A stretch of DNA of 64,000 bases from Aminomonas paucivorans DSM 12260 (GTDB taxonomy: Bacteria > Synergistota > Synergistia > Synergistales > Synergistaceae): the NCBI RefSeq assembly GCF_000165795.1, contig NZ_CM001022.1:1116001-1180000 (forward strand), in the 5' to 3' direction. Made by a program: the position numbers and the translations under genes. Under the pieces are notes generated by a model that saw only the letters and a list, made by a program, of their open reading frames with translations, was not told the origin of the DNA and made no database searches. Of the stretch, positions 1-11,703 are shown piece by piece; positions within the stretch are counted from its first letter, which is position 1, and each line of letters starts with the position of its first letter.

Positions 1-1
1 C

Positions 2-832
2 CTCATCGCCATCGGCTACACCATGGTCTACGGCATCCTGCGGCTCATCAACTTCGCCCATGGGGACATCTTCATGCTGGGGGCCTACGGGGTCTTCTGG
101 GCCCTGACCCTGTACAGCCTTCCCTGGTCCGTGGCGGTGGTGCTCTCTGTGGTCCTCACGGCGGGACTGGGCATCCTGGTGGACCGGATCGCCTACCGGC
201 CCCTGCGAAGCGCTCCCCGGATCTCCGCCCTCATCAGCGCCATCGGCGTCTCCTTCTTCATCGAAAACCTGTGCATCGTGGTCTTCTCCGGCATCCCCCG
301 GCCCGTGGAGCGGCCGGAGTGGCTGGTGAACGTCCTGGAGTTCGGAAACATCCGCATCCTTCCCCTGGCCCTGGTGGTGCCCGCCATCTCCCTGGTCCTG
401 GTGGCGGGGCTCTTCTGGGTGGTGTACCGCACCAAGCCGGGGCTGGCCATGCGGGCCATCTCCAAGGACATCGAGACCACCCGCCTCATGGGGGTGAGCG
501 TGGACCACATCATCGCCCTCACCTTCGGCCTGGGGTCCGCCCTGGCGGCGGCGGCGGGGATCATGTGGGCCCTCCGGTACCCCCAGATCCACCCCCTCAT
601 GGGCATCTTCCCGGGCTTCAAGGCCTTCATCGCCGCGGTCCTGGGGGGTATCGGTTCCATCCAGGGGGCCATGATCGGCGGGTTGCTCCTGGGCTTCATC
701 GAAATCATGGTGGTGGCGTTCTTCCCCGCCCTGTCGGGCTACCGGGACGCCTTCGCCTTCGTCCTGCTGATCGTCATCCTGCTCCTGAAGCCCACGGGGC
801 TCATGGGAGAAAAACTGGAGGAGAAGGTCTGA
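2..832 (+). CDS. livH: Branched-chain amino acid ABC transporter permease LivH (5' truncated)
   Basis: Inner-membrane permease of a high-affinity branched-chain amino acid importer (HAAT family). The frame is open from base 2, and the first in-frame ATG (base 23) falls inside the conserved N-terminal motif around GYTMVYG-LRLINFAHGD, so the true start lies upstream of the window. About 277 codons are visible, close to a full-length LivH of about 290 residues. Several hydrophobic segments are evident, with the EAA-like cytoplasmic loop region near RAISKDIETTRLMGV and the Gly-rich stretch AVLGGIGSIQGA typical of LivH. The stop overlaps the livM start (TGATG). A substrate-binding protein (LivK/LivJ) would be expected upstream but is not in view. 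Confidence 0.93.
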   Translation, partial: LIAIGYTMVYGILRLINFAHGDIFMLGAYGVFWALTLYSLPWSVAVVLSVVLTAGLGILVDRIAYRPLRSAPRISALISAIGVSFFIENLCIVVFSGIPRPVERPEWLVNVLEFGNIRILPLALVVPAISLVLVAGLFWVVYRTKPGLAMRAISKDIETTRLMGVSVDHIIALTFGLGSALAAAAGIMWALRYPQIHPLMGIFPGFKAFIAAVLGGIGSIQGAMIGGLLLGFIEIMVVAFFPALSGYRDAFAFVLLIVILLLKPTGLMGEKLEEKV

Positions 833-1889
833 TGGGCAAGCATAGGGATCTCACCCTCAACCTCCTGCTGCTTTCCGCGCTGGGAGCCTTCCTCTGGTGG
901 GCCGAAGGAAACCTGGACGGGTACAAGATCCAGGTGCTGAACCTCATCGCCATCAACGCCATCCTGGCGGTGAGCCTGAACCTCATCTACGGCTTCACGG
1001 GGATGTTCTCCCTGGGACACGCGGGGTTCATGGCCGTGGGGGCCTACACCTGCGCCCTCCTGATCCTGCCCCCCATCCAGAAGGAAATGATCTACATCCT
1101 GGAACCCCTCATCTGGCCCTTCTCGGCCCTCCACGCTCCCTTCTTCGTGGCGGTGCTGGCGGGGGGGATCATGGCGGGGGTGTTCAGCCTCTTCATCGCC
1201 ATGCCGGTGCTCCGACTGGGGGGGGACTATCTGGGCATCGCCTCCCTGGGCTTCGCGGAGATCATCCGGGTGGTGTTCACCAACGCCACTCCCATCACCA
1301 ACGGGGCCCTGGGGATCAAGGGCATCCCGGACTACGCCAACCTCTGGTGGAACTGGGGGTGGTGCGTCCTCACCCTGTACGTCATCGTGCGGCTCCTGAA
1401 GAGCAACTTCGGCAACTGCCTCAAGGCCATCCGGGACGACGAGGTGGCTGCCCGGGCCATGGGCATCGACACCTTCCGCTACCGGGTGATCTCCTTCGTG
1501 GTGGGGGCCTTCTTCGCCGGGGTGGGGGGAGCCCTCATGGGCAGCCTCATCACCACCATCGACCCCAAGATGTTCACCTTCCTCCTCACCTTCAACGTCC
1601 TCATGATCGTGGTGGCGGGAGGGCTGGGCTCCATCACCGGCAGCGTGCTGGGCAGCGTGGTCATCACGGTGCTCCTGGAGTGGCTGCGCTTCGTGGAGAA
1701 CCCCATCGACCTGGGTTCCCTCCACATCCCCGGCATCCCCGGGATGCGCATGGTGATCTTCTCCCTGGCCCTCCTGCTCATCATCCTCTTCCGGCGGGAG
1801 GGCATCATGGGCCAGAGGGAATGGACCTGGAGCGGCCTGGGGCGGCTTCTGTCCCGGGGCCGGGGTTCCGCGGACGGAGGGGATGCCCG

Positions 1890-1893
<4 letters not shown>
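832..1893 (+). CDS. livM: Branched-chain amino acid ABC transporter permease LivM
   Basis: Second membrane permease of the HAAT importer, pairing with LivH to form the channel. The ATG at 832 shares a base with the livH stop, giving 353 residues. The sequence has many hydrophobic helices, the family signature NLIYGFTGMFSLGHAGFMAVGAY near residues 45-65, and the conserved loop AIRDDEVAARAMGID near 200-215. The C-terminal tail (residues about 320-353) is basic and low-complexity, as in other LivM proteins. Translational coupling to both neighbours (TGATG upstream, ATGA downstream) indicates stoichiometric expression. Confidence 0.93.
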
Positions 1894-2670
<777 letters not shown>

Positions 2671-2678
<8 letters not shown>

Positions 2679-3375
2679 GATCCGGGACCTCCACGTCCAC
2701 TACGGGGGCATCCACGCCATCAAGGGCATCTCCCTCCAGGTCCCCCGGGGGAAGATCGTCACCCTCATCGGGGCCAACGGGGCGGGCAAATCCAGCACCC
2801 TCCGGTCCGTGGCGGGGCTGGTGAAGGATCGCAAGGGGCAGATCCGATGGGGGGAGGCGGATCTCATCGGGTGGACCCCGGAGCGCATCGTCCGGGCGGG
2901 GGTGGCCCTCTGCCCCGAGGGACGGCGCATCTTCCCGCAGCTCACGGTGCAGGAGAACCTGATGTTGGGGGCCTACATCCGCTGCGATGTCCCGGGGATC
3001 CAGACCACCCTGGACTGGGTATACGAGCTCTTCCCCCGGCTCAAGGAGCGGTCCTGGCAGAAGGGGGGGACCCTCTCGGGGGGGGAGCAGCAGATGCTCG
3101 CCCTGGGGCGAGCCCTCATGAGCAAGCCCGACGTGATCATGATGGACGAACCCTCCCTGGGGCTGGCGCCCCTGTTGGTGAAGGAGGTCTTCGACATCAT
3201 CGAGACCATCAATGGGCAGGGGAAGACGGTGCTCCTGGTGGAGCAGAACGCCTTCGCCGCCCTCAAGGTGGCCCACTACGCCTACGTGCTGGAGGTGGGG
3301 CAGATCGTCCTGGAAGGCCCGGGACGGCAGCTTCTGGACGATCCCCGGGTGAAGGAAGCCTACCTGGGGGGGTGA
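2671..3375 (+). CDS. livF: Branched-chain amino acid ABC transporter ATP-binding protein LivF
   Basis: Second ATPase of the importer, 234 residues, the normal LivF length. It starts HVHYGGIHAIKGISLQVPRG, followed by Walker A GANGAGKSS, the signature LSGGEQQMLALGRALM, Walker B VIMMDEPSLGLAP and H-loop VEQNA, where LivF characteristically has VEQN rather than LivG's IEHD. Its ATG lies 8 bp inside livG. A GC-rich hairpin 24 bp after the stop closes the liv operon. Confidence 0.94.
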
Positions 3376-3398
3376 GACTCGACACCCCGAAGCATCCG

Positions 3399-3430
3399 CG
3401 GCGGCGTCGTCCTTCGGGGCGACGCCGCCG
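3399..3430 (+). terminator. Hairpin terminator after liv operon
   Basis: Inverted repeat with GGCGGCGTCG (3400-3409) pairing with CGACGCCGCC (3420-3429) around a TTCG-containing loop, followed by a weak T-containing tail (GTTTCCGTT). It sits between livF and the pgsA promoter. Confidence 0.7.
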
Positions 3431-3445
3431 TTTCCGTTCCCTCCC

Positions 3446-3473
3446 TTGCCCCCCCGGAGGGATGTGTTATAAA
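3446..3473 (+). promoter_or_regulatory. Sigma-70 type promoter for pgsA
   Basis: TTGCCC (3446-3451), a 16-bp spacer and TATAAA (3468-3473), directly after the liv terminator and about 42 bp before the pgsA ATG. The -10 stands out against a GC-rich background. Inferred from sequence only. Confidence 0.6.
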
Positions 3474-3514
3474 CGGCTTTAGAGAAACGAGACTATCCTT
3501 TGGAGGCGAAAGCC

Positions 3515-4060
3515 ATGTCGTCCCTGAACCTTCCGAACCTGCTGAGCCTGTCCCGAGTCTTCCTGGCCCCCCTGGTCATGGTGATCCTGACCCTGCGCAC
3601 CCAGTTCGGCAGCTTCTTCGGGGTCCCTCTGGGGGACCTGCTGGCGGGGCTGGTGTTCATCGGGGCCTCCCTCACCGACGCGGCGGACGGGTACATCGCC
3701 CGCAAGCGGGGCATCGTCACCAACCTGGGGAAGTTCATCGACCCCCTGGCGGACAAGATCCTGGTCACCGCCGCCCTGGTCTCCCTGGTGGAGCTGCAGC
3801 GCCTTCCCGCCTGGATCGTCATGGTCATCGTGGCCCGGGAGTTCATCGTCACGGGGCTGCGCATGGTGGCGGCGGCGGAAGGGGTGGTCATCGCCGCGAG
3901 CAAGGGGGGCAAGGCCAAGACGGTGAGCCAGATCGTGGCCATCTGCATGATGATCTTCAACCTTCCCGGGGGGCTGCTCGCCATGTGGGTGGCCATGATC
4001 CTCACAGTGTGGTCCGGCATGGACTACCTCGTCAAGGGGAAGGATCTGCTCAGCAAGTAG
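3515..4060 (+). CDS. pgsA: CDP-diacylglycerol--glycerol-3-phosphate 3-phosphatidyltransferase
   Basis: Integral membrane enzyme that transfers phosphatidyl from CDP-diacylglycerol to glycerol-3-phosphate, the committed step to phosphatidylglycerol. The CDP-alcohol phosphotransferase signature (D-G-x2-A-R-x8-G-x3-D-x3-D) is present as DAADGYIAR...GKFIDPLADK near residues 50-80. It has 181 residues with several hydrophobic helices, the usual size. ATG 3515 is chosen over an in-frame TTG at 3500 because GGAGGCG (3502-3508) is a well-spaced ribosome binding site for 3515. Confidence 0.93.
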   Translation: MSSLNLPNLLSLSRVFLAPLVMVILTLRTQFGSFFGVPLGDLLAGLVFIGASLTDAADGYIARKRGIVTNLGKFIDPLADKILVTAALVSLVELQRLPAWIVMVIVAREFIVTGLRMVAAAEGVVIAASKGGKAKTVSQIVAICMMIFNLPGGLLAMWVAMILTVWSGMDYLVKGKDLLSK

Positions 4061-4091
4061 GGGGTTCACCCCCCTCGAAGGAGGTCTTTTC

Positions 4092-5324
4092 TTGGAAGTG
4101 CGCGAACGGCTGGATCGGCGCATCGCGGAACTGGAACCGGAGATGGTGGGGACCCTCTGCGACCTGGTGGCCCTGCCTGCCGTCTCCCCTCAAGACGGAG
4201 GGCTGGGAGAGGGAGCGAAGGCTGCCTACCTGGAGAAGAAGGTCCTCGACCTGGGGCTGCCTCCCTGCGAGCGCTACGACGCCCCGGATCCGGAGGCCCC
4301 CGGAGGGGTGCGCCCCAACCTGGTGGTCCGGGTTCCCGGGACCGGGGCCGGGCGGCTCTGGTTCTTTTCCCACATGGATGTGGTCCCGGAGGGAGACCGG
4401 AGCCTCTGGACTCAGGACCCCTTCGTCGCCCAGGTCCGGGACGGGCGGGTGTATGGCCGAGGAGCCAACGACAACGGCCAGGAACTGGTGGCGTCCCTCT
4501 ACGCCCTGAAGGCCCTGAGGGATCTGGACCTCCCCCCGGCCTTCGAAATCTGCCTGGCCTTCGTGGCGGACGAGGAACTGGGAAGCCGGTACGGCATCTG
4601 CCACCTCCTGGACCGCCACCCGGAGCTGTTCTCCCCCCAGGACCTGGTCCTGGTGCCCGACGGGGGGAACGAGGAGGGCAGCTTCATCGAGATTGCCGAG
4701 AAGACCCCCTTCTGGCTGGAGGTCACCGTGGAGGGCAAGCAGGTCCACGGCAGTCGCCCCGATCTGGGAAAGAACGCCTGCCGGGGGGCCAACGAACTCT
4801 CCGTGGCCCTGGATCGGGCGCTGCACCGGGCCTTTCCGGAGACGGACCCCCTCTTCGAGCCCCCCGTGTCCACCTTTGAACCCACCCGGAGGCTGCCCAA
4901 CGTGGCCAACGTGAACACCATCCCCGGGCGGGAGGTCTTCTGCTTCGACTGCCGCCTGCTTCCCTCGGTCCATCCCGACGCGGTGGAGGGGGTGGTGCGG
5001 GAGGAGATCCGCCGCCTGGAAGAGACCACGGGGCTGCGGGTCACCTACCGCTTCGTCCAGAAGGGAGACCCCGCGCCTCCCACGGACGCGGTGGCTCCTG
5101 TGGTGGAGCGCCTGAGCCGCGCCGTGAAGGACGTGCTGGGAAAGACCCCCCGGGTCGGGGGGATCGGCGGGGGGACCTGCGCCGCCTTCTTCCGCGTCCA
5201 GGGCATCCCGGCGGCGGTGTGGGCCCAGGAAAGCGACACCGCCCACATGCCCGAGGAGTACACCGACATCTCCCACCTGGTCCACGAGGCTCGGGTCTTC
5301 GCCCGGATGATGCGAGACCTGTAG
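4092..5324 (+). CDS. M20 family metallopeptidase (Sapep/DapE/ArgE-like)
   Basis: Zinc-dependent amidohydrolase/dipeptidase of the M20 family, 410 residues. Metal-binding and catalytic residues are in place: the SHMDVVP motif (H94, D96), GRGANDNG (D127), the catalytic ADEELGS (E161, E162), and the late EESDTAHMPEEY histidine motif near the C terminus. The lid-domain motif VEGKQVHGSRPD is also present. The TTG start at 4092 follows AAGGAGGTC with about 7-nt spacing. It follows pgsA by 31 bp and probably shares its transcript, ending at the hairpin at 5362. The exact substrate (dipeptide, succinyl-diaminopimelate or acetylornithine) cannot be assigned; no arginine or lysine biosynthesis neighbours are present, so a peptidase role in amino acid catabolism fits best. 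Confidence 0.85.
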   Translation: MEVRERLDRRIAELEPEMVGTLCDLVALPAVSPQDGGLGEGAKAAYLEKKVLDLGLPPCERYDAPDPEAPGGVRPNLVVRVPGTGAGRLWFFSHMDVVPEGDRSLWTQDPFVAQVRDGRVYGRGANDNGQELVASLYALKALRDLDLPPAFEICLAFVADEELGSRYGICHLLDRHPELFSPQDLVLVPDGGNEEGSFIEIAEKTPFWLEVTVEGKQVHGSRPDLGKNACRGANELSVALDRALHRAFPETDPLFEPPVSTFEPTRRLPNVANVNTIPGREVFCFDCRLLPSVHPDAVEGVVREEIRRLEETTGLRVTYRFVQKGDPAPPTDAVAPVVERLSRAVKDVLGKTPRVGGIGGGTCAAFFRVQGIPAAVWAQESDTAHMPEEYTDISHLVHEARVFARMMRDL

Positions 5325-5361
5325 CACCTTCGGAAGAGTCTGATCCAGGATCGGTACCCTG

Positions 5362-5395
5362 CGGGGGGCGGCGACGTGCCGTCCCCCGTTTCTCT
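5362..5395 (+). terminator. Intrinsic terminator after the M20 peptidase
   Basis: 11-bp stem (5362-5372 with 5378-5388, one G-T pair), loop GACGT, then the tail TTTCTCTT. Well placed 37 bp after the M20 stop codon. Confidence 0.75.
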
Positions 5396-5435
5396 TGCGC
5401 GCCCGGGGACAAACTGCTAGGCTTGCCTTAGGCAA
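5395..5435 (+). promoter_or_regulatory. Weak promoter and palindrome upstream of the lyase gene
   Basis: TTGCGC (5395-5400), 17-bp spacer, TAGGCT (5418-5423), a poor -10. Immediately downstream is the perfect palindrome TTGCCTTAGGCAA (5423-5435), which overlaps the predicted start-site region and would suit a repressor or activator operator. No regulator gene is adjacent, so this is inference from layout. Confidence 0.3.
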
Positions 5436-5495
5436 CCCAGCCGAGACGAGGCGGTTGTAAGGCGAGCTGAAGACCAGCCCATGGAGGTTTTCGCA

Positions 5496-6887
5496 ATGGT
5501 CCGACGCATCCAACCCGAACCGTTCCGCATCAAGATGGTGGAGCCCGTGTCGATCCCCGACGCGGCGCAGAGGGAAGAGGCCCTGAAGACGGGGCACTTC
5601 AACATGTTCGGTCTCCGGGGAGAGGACGTGTACATCGACCTTCTCACCGATTCCGGGACCGGAGCCATGAGCAAGTACCAGTGGGCCGCCCTCATGAAGG
5701 GGGACGAGGCCTACGCCGGAGCCACCAGTTTCTACGCCCTCAAGGAAGCGGTGAAGGACGTCCTGGGCTTCGACTACGTCATCCCCTGCCATCAGGGCCG
5801 GGCGGCGGAGAACGTCACCTTCGGCTCCCTGGCGAAGCCGGGAGACAAGATCCCCTTCAACATGCCCTTCGACACCACTCGGGCTCACATCTTCAACGTG
5901 GGGGCCGAACCGGTGGACTGCGTCATCGACGAGGCCTTCGACCCGGAGTGCCGCCATCCCTTCAAGGGCAACGTGGACATCCCCAAGCTGGAGAAGGCCA
6001 TCGCCACCTACGGGGACAAGATCCCCCTCATCATGGTCACCATCACCAACAACTCCGGCGGCGGTCAGCCCGTGAGCCTGGAGAACCTGCGTCAGGTCAG
6101 CGCCGTGGCGAGGAAGCACAAGATCCCCCTCTTCCTGGATGCCGCCCGCATGGCGGAGAACGCCTACTTCATCAAGGTGCGGGAAGAGGCCTGCAAGTCC
6201 CTGTCCGTGGGCCAGATTCTCCGGGCCTGCATGGACTGCGCCGACGCCATCACCGTCTCCGCCAAGAAGGACCCCCTGGTGAACATCGGCGGGCTGGTCT
6301 GCACCCGCACCGAGGACCTGTACTACCGCATCCTCCCCCGGGTCATCCTCTGCGAGGGTTTCGCCACCTACGGCGGTCTGGCGGGTCGGGACCTGGAGTG
6401 CCTCGCCCAGGGCTTGAGGGAGATGGTGGACGAGCAGTATCTGGCCCACCGGGTGGCCCAGGTGGCCTACCTCGGCGACCTGCTGGAGGAGGGCGGGGTG
6501 CCCTTCGTGAAGCCCGCGGGGGGGCACGCCATCTTCATCGACGCCGCCGCCTTCCTGCCCCACATCCCCCAGAAGTACTACCCCGCGGATGTGCTGGCGG
6601 TGGAAGTCTACCGGGAGGGAGCCATCCGGGGCATCGGCCTGGGAGCCCTGGCCTTCGCCACCAAGGACGAGGCCACCGGCGAGACGGTCTACCCCAAGCT
6701 GGAGCTGTTCCGCCTGGCCATCAACCGGCGCACCTACACCAACAGCCACATGGAGTACGTGGCCCAGTCCATCGTGGACGTGTACAAGCGTCGGGACCGC
6801 ATCCGCTACGGCCTGGAAGTGGGCTTCGCCCCGGCGGCCAAGGGGCTGCACCACTTCCTGGCGCACCTGCACCCCGTGCAGTTCTAG
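5496..6887 (+). CDS. Tryptophanase-like PLP beta-eliminating lyase
   Basis: Fold-type I PLP enzyme of the tryptophanase/tyrosine phenol-lyase family, which cleaves aromatic or related amino acids to pyruvate, ammonia and a leaving group. It has 463 residues, the family length, and aligns from the N-terminal EPFRIKMVE onward. Visible residues are the PLP lysine in SAKKDPLVNIGG (K258), the pyridine-binding Asp in FLDAAR (D215), and the DEAYAG tyrosine (Y73). The phenol-binding Arg of tyrosine phenol-lyase (MERG motif, R381) is Leu382 here (GIGLG), and FDTT near 125-128 carries the tryptophanase-type Asp, so tyrosine phenol-lyase is unlikely. ATG 5496 is chosen over 5481 because GGAGGT (5483-5488) lies 7 nt upstream. 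It is monocistronic between two terminators, with no tnaB-type permease next door. Confidence 0.85.
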   Translation: MVRRIQPEPFRIKMVEPVSIPDAAQREEALKTGHFNMFGLRGEDVYIDLLTDSGTGAMSKYQWAALMKGDEAYAGATSFYALKEAVKDVLGFDYVIPCHQGRAAENVTFGSLAKPGDKIPFNMPFDTTRAHIFNVGAEPVDCVIDEAFDPECRHPFKGNVDIPKLEKAIATYGDKIPLIMVTITNNSGGGQPVSLENLRQVSAVARKHKIPLFLDAARMAENAYFIKVREEACKSLSVGQILRACMDCADAITVSAKKDPLVNIGGLVCTRTEDLYYRILPRVILCEGFATYGGLAGRDLECLAQGLREMVDEQYLAHRVAQVAYLGDLLEEGGVPFVKPAGGHAIFIDAAAFLPHIPQKYYPADVLAVEVYREGAIRGIGLGALAFATKDEATGETVYPKLELFRLAINRRTYTNSHMEYVAQSIVDVYKRRDRIRYGLEVGFAPAAKGLHHFLAHLHPVQF

Positions 6888-6912
6888 ATCCTCCGACCCT
6901 TCGACGGGTCCG

Positions 6913-6950
6913 CGAGGCCGACCTCCCCGGGGGGTCGGCCTCGTTGTTTT
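6913..6950 (+). terminator. Intrinsic terminator after the lyase gene
   Basis: 11-bp perfect stem CGAGGCCGACC (6913-6923) with GGTCGGCCTCG (6933-6943), followed by TTGTTTT. The last Ts of this tail form the start of the secA -35 element. Confidence 0.88.
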
Positions 6951-6976
6951 GACCCCTCTGGGGACCAAGCTATAAT
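6949..6976 (+). promoter_or_regulatory. Strong sigma-70 promoter for secA
   Basis: TTGACC (6949-6954), 16-bp spacer, perfect TATAAT (6971-6976). The predicted transcript begins near 6983, giving a roughly 90-nt leader before the secA ATG. Confidence 0.85.
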
Positions 6977-7073
6977 GGGGGCCGTCCCCCGTCCCACGAG
7001 GGGAAGAAAAGGCCCCTCCCCGAGGCGTTTGGCCTTGGTTGTGCAAGAGGGACCTGGGAAAGGTGGAAGAACG

Positions 7074-9761
<2,688 letters not shown>

Positions 9762-9780
9762 CCGAAAGGAGCGGCCGGTC

Positions 9781-11628
9781 ATGGTGAGGACGGAGGGAAC
9801 GCGGAAGATGGGACGGATCCGCTGGGCAGCGGGGGCGCTTCTCCTCCTGGCCTTTCTGGCGGGGCCGGGCTCCGCCCGGGGGGAGGAACGCTGGAACGTC
9901 CCCCGGGACCTGGGGCGCCTTGCCTCCGAAGCCCCTTCCCTGGCGGCGTTCCCCGAATCCCCCGGGGTGGTCTGGCTTCGGGAGGCCCGGTACAGCCTCC
10001 TGGCGGACGGCACCCTGGAGCGGGGGGAACGCTGGCTGATCCTGGCGGGGGAGAAGCTCCCCGAGTCCTGGAGTCTCTGGCGGGTACCCGTGCCCCAGGG
10101 CGGGTCCGCCCTGGTGGAGGAGGCGGCCTGGTATAACCCCATGACGGGACAGAAGGAGGGGGCCCTCTCCCCCCGCCGGGTTTCCGGCTCGGGGGTGGAC
10201 CTCCTGGAGGTCCGCATTCCCCCCGAGGCGGCGGGGCGGGTGGTGGCCCTGTCCACGGTGCAGCGCTTTCCCGGCCGCACCAACGTGGAGGGGGTGCTTT
10301 TCCTGGCCCTGGATCTGCCCGTGTGGGAGCAGGTCATTCGGGTGGACGTCCCGGGGGACAAGCTCCTCCACTGGTCCGGCAAGGGGGTGGGGGAACCTCA
10401 GAAGACCTCAGACCGGGGAGCGGACCGCTACGAGTGGACGGTGCGCAACCAGGCCCCCTGGCAGGTGGGCTCCCTGGTGGAGGACCGAAGGCCCACCCTG
10501 GCCTTCAGCCTGCGCAAGGGGCTGGTGGGGGCACTGGCCTCCCTGGGAGACGTGGAGGCGGGGTTTCGGACGATCCCCCTGCCCTCCTCCTGGAGTTCCG
10601 TGGGGCGTTCCCCCAACGTCGCCCAGAGGGGGGACAAGCTGATCCAGCACCTGGCGGGGGTCCCCGCCCTGCCCGGTCTTCCCTGGGACCTGATCCGACC
10701 CGGTCCGCCGGAGCTGGGGCCCTGGACGGAGGGGGAACGGACCCTCCTGGCTGCCTCTTGGCTGCGCAAACTGGGCTGGAACGTCGCGGTGTGGTGGCAG
10801 CCCCTCCTCCCGGTGAAGGAGGACGGCCCCGCCACGGACCGCCTCTGGAGGAGGCCGGTGCTGGAACTTTCCGCTCCGGGAGTCAAGGAGACCTTCTTCT
10901 TCCCCGGACAGGCGGCGGCCCTGGGGCAGTTGGCCCCGAATCTCTACGGCCAGACCCTCTACCGCCTGGAGGGGACGAAGGTCCTCTCCCGGGAGCTGCC
11001 CCGGGGGGACGCCAAGGACCATCGTCTCTCCGTCCGGTGGGACTACGTCCTCTCCGAACTGGGGGTGGGGGAGGGAACCCTGGAGATGACCGTCCGGGGA
11101 GCCTGGGTGGACCTGCTGGCCCCGGAGGGGATTCCGGGCAGGGACGACCTGGACGGGTGGATCGCCCGGAGGCTTCTCCTCTCCGGTCCTCGGCTGAGCT
11201 TCAAGAACTCCTCCGTGGAGACCCTGGCGACGGGCTTTCGGGTCCGCTCCCAGGTCCGGGGTGCCCTGGGCATCGTGCAGGGGGCGGACCAGCTCCTTCG
11301 GCTGCCTACGGCGGTTCCCGCGGCCCTGGAGAACCTGCTGAAGACCCCGGCGCCCTACCACCTTCGGTTTCCCTTCGTGCTGGAGCAGAACGTGAGCCTG
11401 ACCCTTCCCCCGGGGTACGAGATGCTGTCCTCCCCGCCTCTGGCCAAGGGGGAAGGTCCCCTGCAGCAGAAGCTGCTGGTGTGGCCCAAGAAGGGGGCCC
11501 TGGAAGCGGAGAACCGCTGGACCGTGAAGGGCGGAAGCGTGGACGCCTCCCGTGCCCGGTCCCTGGGAGAGCAGCTGGTTCAGGTCCTGCGCACCCTGGA
11601 GCAGGGCATCCCCCTGCGAAGACGATGA
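9781..11628 (+). CDS. Secreted DUF3857-like protein of unknown function
   Basis: 615 residues starting at ATG 9781, 10 nt after AAAGGAG. An N-terminal signal peptide is visible (basic start, hydrophobic run AAGALLLLAFLAG, then a small-residue site near SARG-EE at about residue 35-38), so the protein is exported. The body is beta-rich, with an N-terminal part that resembles the DUF3857 module (reads as a ligand or self-interaction domain in transglutaminase-associated proteins). No catalytic Cys-His-Asp triad of a transglutaminase was recognised in the C-terminal half. It lies between secA and argS, with 19 bp to secA, suggesting co-transcription. Function unassigned; the DUF3857 similarity is by eye and tentative. 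Confidence 0.6.
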   Translation: MVRTEGTRKMGRIRWAAGALLLLAFLAGPGSARGEERWNVPRDLGRLASEAPSLAAFPESPGVVWLREARYSLLADGTLERGERWLILAGEKLPESWSLWRVPVPQGGSALVEEAAWYNPMTGQKEGALSPRRVSGSGVDLLEVRIPPEAAGRVVALSTVQRFPGRTNVEGVLFLALDLPVWEQVIRVDVPGDKLLHWSGKGVGEPQKTSDRGADRYEWTVRNQAPWQVGSLVEDRRPTLAFSLRKGLVGALASLGDVEAGFRTIPLPSSWSSVGRSPNVAQRGDKLIQHLAGVPALPGLPWDLIRPGPPELGPWTEGERTLLAASWLRKLGWNVAVWWQPLLPVKEDGPATDRLWRRPVLELSAPGVKETFFFPGQAAALGQLAPNLYGQTLYRLEGTKVLSRELPRGDAKDHRLSVRWDYVLSELGVGEGTLEMTVRGAWVDLLAPEGIPGRDDLDGWIARRLLLSGPRLSFKNSSVETLATGFRVRSQVRGALGIVQGADQLLRLPTAVPAALENLLKTPAPYHLRFPFVLEQNVSLTLPPGYEMLSSPPLAKGEGPLQQKLLVWPKKGALEAENRWTVKGGSVDASRARSLGEQLVQVLRTLEQGIPLRRR

Positions 11629-11703
11629 CCCGGCCCTAAGGGCGGGTGGCGGGCCCGAGACGCGGGTCCAAGGCGAGATTCCTGTTTGAGGGGGTTCACT
11701 GTG

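Noticed and set aside
5496-6887. Tyrosine phenol-lyase assignment
   Set aside because: The phenol-binding Arg of the MERG motif is Leu and the FTTT Thr position is Asp, so tyrosine cleavage is not supported.
6983-7073. SecM-like arrest peptide in the secA leader
   Set aside because: No open frame with a plausible ribosome site and arrest motif was found in the roughly 90-nt leader.
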